NCBI RefSeq assembly: GCF_016801865.2
Contig: NC_068938.1
Span: 184,597,754 to 184,661,753 of the forward strand
Direction: 5' to 3'
Length of the DNA: 64,000 nucleotides
Origin: Culex pipiens pallens
Lineage: Eukaryota; Arthropoda; Insecta; Diptera; Culicidae
The notes beneath the pieces are model-generated. The model had not been told where the DNA came from. It searched no databases and worked only from the letters and a program-made list of their open reading frames with translations. The number at the start of each line of letters is the position of its first letter. Position 1 is the first letter of the stretch. This document shows, one piece after another, positions 54,166 to 64,000 of this stretch. The position numbers and the translations under genes are program-made.

Positions 54166-54805
54166 TTTTAGAGTTATGATCAATTTTCTTCGAAAATGAT
54201 CAACAGCTTCACCTTAATAATGTTAATAAGGCTCTGAACGGCATCATTCCCGATCGGCCATTTTGCGGTTATGTTTGTTTTAGAAAAACATTAAAATCTT
54301 GATTCTTAGTTTCAATAAACAAATGGGTTTCTCTGTATTGTTTGTAGAAGCATTTCACATAAAGTGATCATTTTTTTCATTTCAATTTACTATTTCTGGA
54401 CCCTGAATTCAAAACCATCATTGACAGTCATTGCCCCAAAAGTGAAAGACGCCATCTACCACCTTAAATCGAATGTAAAATTACACCCTGAAATATGTAG
54501 CCCACCAGTATGGAAATCCTACTTGACCGGTATGCCAAGCTCATATCTTATTTCATTGATTCTTTATAAGAAGCCTTGAGTTAAAAAAATAGCAATTCGA
54601 TACAAAAGATTAGCAATGCCAAAATAAAAAAAAACGATTGCTAAAATTTTTATAAAATATTCACTTGGATCAACATGAATTTGAAGAAAAAATCGTTAAT
54701 TTTTTATTCAAAATATTAAAGATTCAAATCAACGATACTTTTCACAGACATAAGCATTTATGTACCTTCTTGAATGCCTCAAACACTTGGAGAATTCTAT
54801 TAACG

Positions 54806-55240
54806 TAGAAGAGCAATTCTTCACGAAATCGGCCGATTTCATGACATTTCAATTTATAGTTTTTTATTTAATTTAAACTATCCAGGGGCTACTCTATGAT
54901 CAACTAAGTCATTTTGCATCATTGGGTTGTCCATACAAGTCTCCGTGCAGCATGTCTCTCGTGGCAACAAAAATAGTATGTAAATATTCGAAAATCCGTA
55001 TCTTTTGAATGAATTTCTGTATGATCGATTTGGTGTCTTCGACAAAGTTGTAGGTATTGGTAAGGACAATTCAGGAAAAAAAGTTACTCATCATTTTTAA
55101 TTACTTTAAATCACTTCAAGTGGAATTCCCAAAATCCGGAAAATCGATTTTTTTGATATGTTTTACGGGACCAAAAATTGCATCTTTTGAGGTAAAGAGA
55201 AGTATAAACAACATTGATCAAATCGTTCTAGGCTCGTCTA
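54806..55240 (+). repeat. Partial foldback-family copy
   Basis: AGAGCAATTCTTCACGAAATCGGCCGATTTC, CATTTTGCATCATTGG and TGGTGTCTTCGACAAAGTTGTAGG match the left arm of 50683-51976 (quoted in part). The right arm is missing. Confidence 0.55.
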
Positions 55241-55324
55241 GACATACTTACAAATCACTGTTCCAGAATTAATATATTAATATATAAATTAATATATTAA
55301 TATAAAAATCTGCCTTCGTCAGTC

Positions 55325-55478
55325 ATCATACACTGAAATAAAAAAAAAAGTAAAAATTTCCTATATTCTATGAATTTTGCCTCCTTCTTTATTTAGTTAT
55401 TGGGTTTTTTGAAATACTAAATATGGAAAGGAGGCAAAATTCCTAGAATATAGGAATTTTGTACTTTATTTTATACGT
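55325..55478. repeat. Palindromic MITE-like hairpin
   Basis: AATTTCCTATATTCTATGAATTTTGCCTCCTT is mirrored by AAGGAGGCAAAATTCCTAGAATATAGGAATTTT, giving two arms of over 30 bp around a 50-bp centre. Arms are partly quoted. Non-coding. Confidence 0.55.
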
Positions 55479-55479
55479 C

Positions 55480-58258
55480 AATGAGCAACATCACCCTTGT
55501 TTACGGTACTTAGTACCGCAATAGACCTTTTATGACGTTTTCAGCACGCACACTAGCGCACCATTAGGATTTGCTGGATAACACCGAATTTAACCTACAT
55601 TTTTTTCCCCGTATGTACGCACGCAATACAGTCACGACTTAAATGGACTTGATTAGTAGCATAGCATGTATAACTCCAAATTTTATTAATTGACATGCGG
55701 AAGTTATTGACCAAATAGCGTCGGTAGTTTTAACTTCAGATGAGGAGCTATAGGCAAGACGAACATTCGTGAGTTTGCGCACTTAATCAAATAATCTGTT
55801 TTGAGTTAAATTTCAGCCAAATCAATACGAACAATGTAAATATTTTTCCCCCAAACCAGACTGTGTGCATAGCGTGACGTTACAGATTCTGACTAAACAC
55901 ACGAAATCATCATCGGATTAGCTCGCTTCCGGGGCAGATAGATTGTGGAAAAAAATTAACCAGAAAAGGGATCAGATAACCAGAAATAAATATCGTTCCA
56001 ACTAATGGGACTGCGTAAAATCATCTTAGAGCAGAATACGTAGGGACAAAAAGAATGTTTATAGGACAGGTTTTCAAAGAATTAAGAAATAATATGCAAA
56101 TTCACCCAAAATTAATTATTTGTAGGGGATTGTGGTGAGGGTAGGGCTAATCAAAATATATTCGGATCATTCTTCATAGTGCAGTGACTACACTGAATTA
56201 ATAATCTAATTTCGGAGGATTTTATCGCATTTTTTTTTTTGACATATCTTGTTCCCTACAAATTAACACCATGTTTTCATGTTTCGAAAAAAACATAAAC
56301 CTCGTTGCTAGTTTGACAGCTCGTAATGCGCATGGCAAACATTCAATTGTGGTTGTACCACGACCAAATCACGTAATATGATGTTGATGACATTTTGAAC
56401 GACATTAAATGTGCTAAGGGACCAACAGGGACGATGCACGAAGGACGTAGCGTTTCAGGATGTAGAATTTCTGACAAATTGTGTGCAATGCTTAGGGTAA
56501 GAATGTGGCAAGGGAGAGTCTGGAAGCCACCTCTCTGTTGTTCAAATTAATTGCTGGATAATTTTAAAGCATGACCCTTAGTGGTGGTTGCATTTTTGCT
56601 AAAAAATTACTTTTCAATGTCAAAAATTTGTCGATTGCCATTTCATCACTGAATGAATTGCTCAACTTAGTTAGCGGGTATTGAATTATTACTAATTAAG
56701 AGGCTTTTAGAGCAATTCTCTGTCAAATATGCCATCAAAATTAAACTACGGAAAATTGAAATCTCACAAACAATCTAAATATTTTTGAACTGTTTCTAAA
56801 ATGAAAAAAAAATACAAATGCTGAAAAATGCATTTCAAATTGTTTTCATTTGATTAAAGTCCATTTTTATCTAAATAGTGTTTTTTTTTTTTAGAAAACC
56901 CTTGTTTTTCCCGTGATTACTCTAGCTAAAATGGAAGGGCCAAAATAAACCATAAAAAAATATATTTTTATAAGGAGTACCCTTTTAAGGGACCATCCAT
57001 AAACCAAGTGGACATTTTTTTTTTAATTATCTGAGACCCCTCTTCTCTTGTGGACCACCTACCACTACCACACAAAAAAATGAAAACAAACATGTGTTGT
57101 TAATTTTATGATGACCGTTTTTATACCACTCCTAAAATAATTTAGTCCGAAGAGATCAGAAAATTTCATAGAAATTCGCTTGATAAATGTCAATAAATAA
57201 TCCAATTTTTTTTTTTTTTTAAAGGTCCAACAAACCAAATTTCCAGTTTTTGCTTTTTGGGTGTTTTTGAAATAGCCTTGAGTCAGGGGTATTAAAAAAC
57301 ACCCAAAAAGCAAAAACTCCAGAGTTGAATATTTTCGATGTACGTTTTTTTTGCTCAAATTTTTGTTTTCGACAGATCTTACTTTTTTTGAAAACTATTG
57401 ATTAATCTAAAAAAATAAATAAAAAAAAAATTTTATCATTCAAATATTGAGACTATGGCATGTTATTTGAATTTTTATATTCCTTCCCCTTCCCTCGACC
57501 CCAGTCAGAGCCGAGGGACAAAACTTTGGAAAATATTTGCATCGGCCTCATTAGTTTTCGAAAAATCTAAGTATTGACGTAATAAATATTATGTAACATA
57601 AAACCGTTTCCGGTGCTTTACATCGGAATATAACATACCTACATTCCAAATATTTTAAACGAGCCCAAATATTCTAAAAATGATTTTCAGGAAATTGCAT
57701 TTCAAATTGTTTTTAGTTGATTACGCTTTCATTAAGTTTTTTGACAACATATTTTTTCCCGTATTCCCGTATATTTGCAATACAGGAAAAAATAAAATAA
57801 AAATGTATAAGAATTGTCGACATACTATGTCGACAGTGGAAAAAATAACTCTAAGATGCAATAGACTAAAAATAATTTGGATGTTGTTTTCAAAGATAAT
57901 TAACAAATTACCCATGGTCACAAAGGCCAAATTATAATCGTTATCCATCAGATGAATCCGCTCAATCACGGGCACTCACTGATGATCTTCGCTCCCCCGA
58001 AAACCATGACAATTTAACGGAAGTTTTGCGCGAACCACTCAAAACGAAATTACCCGATACGATATCACAATAGATCGCACCGCAAGCAAGCGCACTCACA
58101 TTTGTGTCCGAAGGAACAATTGCGCCCGGTAATTAGTCGTGCTCGTTTGCCCCTCCAAATAAGGTCCGATAGCGCGCGAATCTTCCCAATTCTGCGAGTA
58201 TCCGTCCGTCCAAGGTCATCACCATCCGCCGGCGTCAACGTCCAAGGGTAGCACCGCG
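55480..58258. other. Gene-free region before the cysteine-repeat gene
   Basis: AT-rich; it contains a 24-bp perfect inverted repeat (57245-57268 with 57295-57318, AGTTTTTGCTTTTTGGGTG and complement). The last 250 bp (58000-58258) are GC-richer and probably form the promoter and 5' UTR of the next gene. No other gene seen. Confidence 0.4.
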
Positions 58259-61200
58259 ATGCTAAAGTGCGCAATTCTGGTGATGCTGGTGACCTTCGGG
58301 GTCACCATCGTTCTGCCATCCGTGAGATCTAGTGGTAAGTGCGCGATCGAGACTCTTGTTCCTGCTTTTTAATTGTTTGATCTTCTTTTGTTTTTTTTTT
58401 TTTTGGGTTACCTTGAAGATAAAGACCTTATCGATCTGGAGTGCACAGATGACGCGAACTGTACGATCTTCCAAGGTGTTTACCACAGCTCCACGTGCGT
58501 CAACGGTTCCTGCCATTGTATCCATAAAGAACGTAACGAAACTGACGAATGTGAACCCCAGGTAAGTTGGAAATGTTCGAAAGCGGCTATAATTAATTGT
58601 TCTCTTTGCGTATAGCACATTTCATACTCGAACAAGATTGGAGGCACATGTCCGTGCAATTCGGAGAACTCGTTCTGCAACGAGACGAGCCAGATGTGCA
58701 TCTGCAAGGACGGATTCATGCCCAGCAGAGAGATGAAGAGATGCATCAGCAGTAAGGCCAACCCCACCGCGTTTTGAGGTTAGCCTTAGCTAACAACGCT
58801 CTTTCTTCTTCGTGTATTCCCCCCCAGAGTCGGTCCCGTTGAATGGAACGTGCGAAGTGGACGAACAGTGCATCATGCACGATCCCTTCTCGCACTGTGA
58901 GGATGTCTTCAACAACTGTACCTGCCAGCAGCACTTCCTCGACTTCCAGGACACGTGCCACTCGGTGGTCGAGGGTCCCCACGTGAACGAAACGACGGTT
59001 TCGGTTCCGTGCGAGCAGGATGTGGACTGCTCGAACCACACGGCCAACTCCAGCTGTCACCAGGGCAAGTGTATCTGCGTGCACGGGTTCGTGGCCAACG
59101 CCGAACGGAACAGCTGCCTGCCGGTGGCCCAGTTCGAGGGCAACTGTACCGAATCGAACCAGTGCATCGCCCAGCTGAGCATTGGATCCGTGTGCAGTGA
59201 GGGCAAGTGCGAGTGCAGCGAGGCGTTCTTCCCGTTTTCGGATCATGCCCACGACAACGCGACCGGGCAGGCCACGGTAGTGACCACGTGTAAGCGGAAG
59301 ATTGGTGAGTTTCGAGATTGTTTTACTACGAATCTTAACTCTCTACAACCCAACCCCGCCTCTAGACGGGCTTCGATCTAAAAATTCGCCAAAAATCCAT
59401 TTTTTAATTATTTTTTGATCTTTAAAAAGCATTGGAAAGAAGAATTATTAAAATTTTAGAAAATTTTAGGGTTGGAAGTTTGACTTGTTTTAGGTGACTT
59501 TGCCAATATTTTTAAATACAATTTTTTAGGGGTCAACTTGGGCTATGTTTGTAACTTACTTTTCCTATATTTTAAGTAAAAAGAAGTATGCAGTAAATTG
59601 TATAGTGTCTCAGACTATGTCTCTACATATTTGTACAATTTGAATGATAATGGTGCTATTCTAGAGCAGAAAATGTGAAAACAGGCAAAATTAGAATAAG
59701 AAAGGCAAAATGTAATGATTGGAGGTAGTAGAGTAAGCCAAATACTATCAGAAACAAACATAAACTAAACAAGATAAATGCAAATTAAAATACAAGAGAA
59801 GTAAAGTTTGTCGTAGAAAAAAGATGCTCACTAACAAAAAATTGGGTACTAGAGGGTTAATTTATTTTTTGAAGACTTTAGTTTTTCAGTGCATACGACA
59901 GTGGTCCACACGGCACATTTTTCCAAGTACTGTAAAGCGACAAGATAATGTTAATATCATGATATTCGGAGATTTTCTAAAGGGTTAGTAGAACAAAAAA
60001 ACATGCAGAACATGGTTTTCCAGCGTTAACGTTGAGGTCATTTTGTTTCAAAGTCTTAACTTCTTCTGCAGTATTTTTTATTTGTTTTAATATTTTCTTT
60101 ATTTACGATAAAGGCTGCTCTAAAACTTTCATTATCTTACCCCTGTTTGACGTTTTCATTTTTTTCTAATCCTTTCTTTGCTTTTTCACATTATTTGTAA
60201 AAAAAAGAAACTTTGTTTCTTCTTGATTGGAACACATTACGTTAAAAGAGATCTTTTAAAAATTCCTGCATCAAAGCATTTGAAAGTAACATTTTTTTAC
60301 TAATCTGACTAAACTATTTCATTTAAAAAAAATCTTTGAAAAATGTTTTCAAAGGGCTTAGAAAATTTACCAGTTTTTTTAGGATGTTGTTAATCCGACA
60401 ACTTGCTGAGGTATCAAATTCAGAAAAATATGTTTTCAGATAAAAATAATTTGTCTAAGTGTCTGCATTTTCATGTATTTTCAAAATCTGTTTTTTTTTT
60501 TTACATTAAAATTAGCTTGACTTGATTTTAAAATAGGAAAATATTTGAATTTGAATCATCAGAGAACTTTACAAATGGTTCACTCTTTCAAACTGAAATG
60601 TAAATTGACCTAACAGTAGACATTTTCAGTTGAAATATTAGGGGGAAACTTCGAAAAAATATGTTTTCTCTAAATTTATATTCTTGGAGTATGTATCTAA
60701 GGAAGCGATCCCTTCCCCCCTCCAAAATTGAATATTAATATGAGAGCAAAATAATTTCCTGAAATCAAAATTTTCATTCAAAAAAAATTTGTGCAATCAG
60801 TTATAAATTTTCAACTTTCTTAATTCACTGTACAATGTTTATTGTTTCATTTTAATCAAAGGCTTCTTAAAAAAAAATGAAAAACCTTCAGGAAAAGATA
60901 TATTTTATAACTAATTTCGACAAAAGCAAAACTATAATTAAGTAAGAGAAGCATTTTAAAACACTTTCAGGTTCGTTTTTTTTTACATATTGAAGTTAAG
61001 TTTTAAGTGGTTTTCTAAGATTTCGAAAATTGACTTTTCTTTGTGTTTTTCAATTTGGATGAAACTTTGTCCAAGCATTATCTTTGTCAAAAGAGGCAAT
61101 TTTATATCATAAGTTTTTCTATACAAGTCTCCATACAATTTTGGAGGCTGGTCAAACAAAATGGATTTGTGAATGTATGAAATTCATTATTTTAAATAGG

Positions 61201-63415
61201 GATTTTTTTATCGTTCTGGTGTCTTCGGCAAAGTTGTAGGTTATAAGGACCATTCGAAAAAAAGCTACACAAATAAAAACATATTTTATTCAACTTTTTA
61301 TCACTAAACGAGAAATAAAAAAAAAATGATTCTTTTTATATTTTTAGAGGATTTAAAAAAACATTGCGTTATGGTGCAAAACCTGTTTTTTTATACTTAG
61401 TTGTACTTGACCATTTTTTGATGAAATGTTCCGTTTTCAAGTTAAAACTACTTTTAGACATACATTTTCGATTTCTTTTCGTTTTTCACCCTGAAAAAAA
61501 ACTTTTTAGGGCTTAGAAAATTTTCTACAATTTTCTGTCTGAAATAAAGATCGATTACAATATAAAAAAAAAAAAAACTTTGGAAAACTTTTCTGATCTC
61601 TTCTTTAAAAATAATTCAAAAACTTCATAATTTGGTCGAAGCTTTCATAAAACATACTTTCATAAGGAATATTATCTAAACTTTTCAAAATCATGATTAA
61701 TTTTAAAATTTTTGTATGCAAAATTGTATGAAAAAATGGATGGAAAAACAAATGATGCAAAATGACTTAGTTTGACATAGAGAATACATGGCATTTGGAT
61801 GTCATCCAAATCAAAAAATGAAAACTTAAAAACGCGAAAATAAATTGCGAAATCATGGTCAACTACTTTTTAACATTTTGATACTTCAAAGTTATTTTCT
61901 ATATAAATGTTTTCAAATTATTTGCATTTGCAAATGTTTTCAAATTATTTCTACTGAAAAAAGTTGAATTATTTATATTTGTAAATGTTTTCAAATTATA
62001 ACAGATTTTCAAAATGCAGAAAAAACGATAGTTTACATTCAACTTCCAAACTTCTTTGAATGGAAATTTCGAATTTAAGCCATCTTTTTTTGTTGTCCTT
62101 GATCTTTTAGACAATTTGGTGAAATAGATCCAATACTTTAAATAAAATTTCATTTTGAATTAAAAAGTAAAATAAAATCTAAAATTTTGAAAAAGTCCAA
62201 ACTCGATTATCCGAAGCCTCGATTATCCGAAGTTTCGATTATTCGAAGTTCGATTATCCGAAGGTTTGTATGGTATTTCGGATAATCAAATCAAGTATTT
62301 TTTTTAATTTCTTATTTTTGACATCAGATTTGAGTTCTACGACCCCATTTCAGTCCAATTTCAATATTTCATCACCGCCATTTTGTGCGCCATCTTGACT
62401 TTAAAAATTCTTAATCACTTCAGAGAAGTTTAGGGATCATGCTTAAGCTCGACAATAAAAAACATTTTTTTTTTTTGTGATTCGATTATCAGAATTGAAA
62501 TTTTGCCAAAGCCTTCGGATAATCGAGTCTGGACTGTATCACTTTTGTTGAAGTTTCTGATTCTTCTGAAAGCAAACATTTCTCACGGGATTTTTATCCA
62601 TTTGCAAAGGAAACCCATTACTTTTCTAGATTGTATAACAGAGTATTTTCTTACGTTTGGTTAACATAAAAGTAGACTTTTCACACTTTATTGTTTATTA
62701 TGTAAAACATTCTAAAGATAACATACAAACAGTCATTTGCCAAAATTAACAAGTTGGCACAGGAAATTTGTCGATAATACTCGAGTTCGCTGGTTTGTTC
62801 AAGGAACAGTACGTATTATTTGCATACCTTGACGTATTTTGCAAAACTTGTTAAAACACATATACTGGCGAATTAACCTTAACCTTGATGTTTTGTGTTT
62901 TTCATGCGTTTGACGTGCAAATCTGCCTACGAAAATAGTTAATGCAAACCAGAAAAAAAGTTTTCTTTGACGCATGATTTCAACACTCGAAATCAAGACA
63001 AATTTGGCTCAAGTACTAAGAAGTGCATTAGCGCCGAGAAAAAAGCTCTTTCTGTTGATGAAAGACGTATGAGATTCGTAGAACTAGAATTATTTTATTT
63101 TTAACCTTCGATTGTTTCCATTTTTTAGCACACGGCTCAAGTTGCAACGAGAACAAGGATTGCTACCAATTCCACCAAGGTCCCCACCAGCAAACACTGG
63201 AGTGCTCCAACGCAGAGTGCGTTTGTAAGGAAACCCACCGACTAAGTGGGGGGATTTGCTATCCAAACGGTAAGAACTCCCTGCTGACTCACATTGTTGC
63301 GAAAGTAAACTAATGGTCATTTGTTTCTACGCTTTCAGCAAGCTCATCAACTGCCAACATTCCATCAATTTTACTGGCGTTTGCGGCGATAGTGTTTACA
63401 TCGAGCCGCAAGTAA
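58259..63415 (+). CDS. Secreted cysteine-repeat (EB/EGF-like) protein, probably GPI-anchored
   Basis: Exact function unknown; an extracellular surface protein. Six exons: 58259-58334, 58419-58561, 58616-58751, 58828-59304, 63129-63269 and 63339-63415, joined in frame to 349 residues. Introns are mostly 54-84 bp, except intron 4 (3.8 kb). Residues 1-25 form a signal peptide (MLKCAILVMLVTFGVTIVL). About six repeats follow with the pattern C-x5-C-xn-C-x4-5-C-x-C-xn-C, for example CEQDVDC..CHQGKCIC and CTESNQC..CSEGKCEC, resembling EB modules or EGF-like repeats. There are about ten N-glycosylation sequons. The C-terminus has small residues (ASSSTAN) and then a hydrophobic stretch (IPSILLAFAAIVF) ending in SSRK, fitting a GPI signal better than a transmembrane anchor. 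AATAAA is at 63484-63489. Confidence 0.85.
61035..61850. repeat. Foldback-family copy in intron 4
   Basis: CAATTTGGATGAAACTTTGTCC, TGGTGTCTTCGGCAAAGTTGTAGG at the left, and the inverted GATGCAAAATGACTTAGTTTG..ATCCAAATCAAAAAATG at about 61750-61820 mark both arms of a decayed member of the 50.7-kb family. Confidence 0.55.
62193..62536. mobile_element. pogo/Tc1-like MITE, second copy
   Basis: It begins AAGTCCAAACTCGATTATCC and ends CGGATAATCGAGTCTGGACTG, with TA at 62537-62538 (left TA mutated). It shares the interior (TCACCGCCATTTTG..GCCATCTTG, TTAATCACTT) with the split copy at 58-466 and shows the uninterrupted right end that the LTR element entered there. Confidence 0.75.
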
Positions 63416-63483
63416 ATAAGCACTTTTATTGTAAACATTCATGTTATTTGTTATCCACCTGTTGTAGGTATTGTTGAATTGTT

Positions 63484-63489
63484 AATAAA
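63484..63489 (+). terminator. Polyadenylation signal of the cysteine-repeat gene
   Basis: AATAAA lies 69 bp past the stop codon. Confidence 0.6.
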
Positions 63490-63690
63490 AAAAAATCTCT
63501 GTAAACAAAACTAGTCACAGTTCCAATTTTCCCTGCGCGCGCGCAACCACGTGCAGGAAAGTTTTGTTTGTTGTGACAACCGCTCGCTTGTTTGTTTTGA
63601 CACCTGTTGAATATACACGTTGCCGGCTTGTTTACAAACATCCGGCTCACCCACGTGGTACGCGGTGACCTTGGCGACACGGGACCCCAC

Positions 63691-63704
63691 GCTGCCATGG
63701 CAAC
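63691..63704 (+). promoter_or_regulatory. X-box-like RFX binding site
   Basis: GCTGCCATGGCAAC fits the ciliary X-box consensus GYTRYY-N(1-3)-RRHRAC exactly, with a 2-base spacer. It lies 109 bp before the ATG of the next gene, the usual distance for RFX-controlled ciliary genes in insects. Confidence 0.55.
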
Positions 63705-63799
63705 CAAACAGGGACAACACAAAATTTTCACCGGTTTACTAGATTGCGGTTGGCAAAATGATTGTAAAGTGTTTAAATTTGCTTTAAAATAGTGTCGAA

Positions 63800-64000
63800 A
63801 TGACAAATAGATTCAAATTTATTCACGATACGGCAGGTGAGATATTGTAGATTTACTACAAAATTATAGATTACAATAAATAATTGAGGTTTCTCTTTAA
63901 AGTTGAATTTTTCAACGCGTCCAACGCAGAAAACTCCGAAATAATTACCGACTTTCTGGAAAATGACGACGTTACGATTCTGGCCGCCGTGTCGTTGGAC
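63800..64000 (+). CDS. Start of an unidentified gene (partial)
   Basis: Two exons are visible: 63800-63836 (MTNRFKFIHDTA) ending at GTGAGA, and 63930 to the window end after an ACGCAG acceptor. The joint is phase 1 and the frame stays open: ENSEIITDFLENDDVTILAA and beyond. The 93-bp intron and clean splice sites support a real gene. The NSEII..FLENDDVTIL segment loosely recalls the extreme N-terminus of axonemal dynein heavy chains, which would agree with the X-box upstream, but the piece is too short to decide. Confidence 0.5.

Overview
The window looks like nuclear DNA of a culicine mosquito, most likely Culex. The coding exons are insect fatty acyl-CoA reductases, an alpha-arrestin and a cysteine-repeat surface protein. 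Many introns are 54-62 bp with canonical GT-AG ends, and the AT-rich intergenic space is crowded with MITEs, foldback elements, tRNA-derived SINEs and retroelement fragments. There is no bacterial, phage or CRISPR content. The genus is inferred from overall character, not from a search.

Layout. 1-3.1 kb: a pogo-like MITE cut near its right end by a compact non-autonomous LTR retrotransposon (gag-like ORF only). 3.4-4.9 kb (-): FAR1. 4.9-18.3 kb: gene-free repeat-rich DNA with several MITEs, two SINE insertions with clear target-site duplications, and a perfect short hairpin. 18.35-23.75 kb (+): FAR2 with a TATA box; tail-to-tail with an alpha-arrestin gene at 24.0-25.35 kb (-). 27.0-28.5 kb (-): FAR3. 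33.3-49.07 kb (-): FAR4, whose last intron is about 14.2 kb and holds a 5.5-kb hAT-like element, which itself contains a TSD-flanked ORF1-only retroposon and a 2.1-kb array of an 8-bp repeat. The intron also holds at least five further elements. 49-58 kb: GC-rich FAR4 upstream DNA, a foldback element, a composite tRNA-derived SINE and other repeats. 58.26-63.4 kb (+): a six-exon gene for a signal-peptide, cysteine-repeat, probably GPI-anchored protein. 63.8 kb to the end (+): the first exons of another gene with an RFX X-box-like site 109 bp upstream.

The four FAR genes form a local family cluster. FAR1, FAR3 and FAR4 share two intron positions and phases. FAR2 lacks the first of these and has a different C-terminal intron. 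All four keep the Rossmann TGxxGFxG motif and the YxxxK catalytic pair, so all appear able to reduce fatty acyl-CoA to fatty alcohol. In insects such genes serve cuticular lipids, waxes and pheromones. The arrestin gene between FAR2 and FAR3 has no evident functional link to them.

The main observations beyond the genes are the nested hAT / ORF1-only retroposon / 8-bp array inside FAR4, a SINE with two tRNA-like modules in opposite orientation, several MITE-in-MITE insertions datable by their TSDs, and the X-box at the last gene. All coordinates and splice sites were read by eye; no database search or computed alignment was possible.
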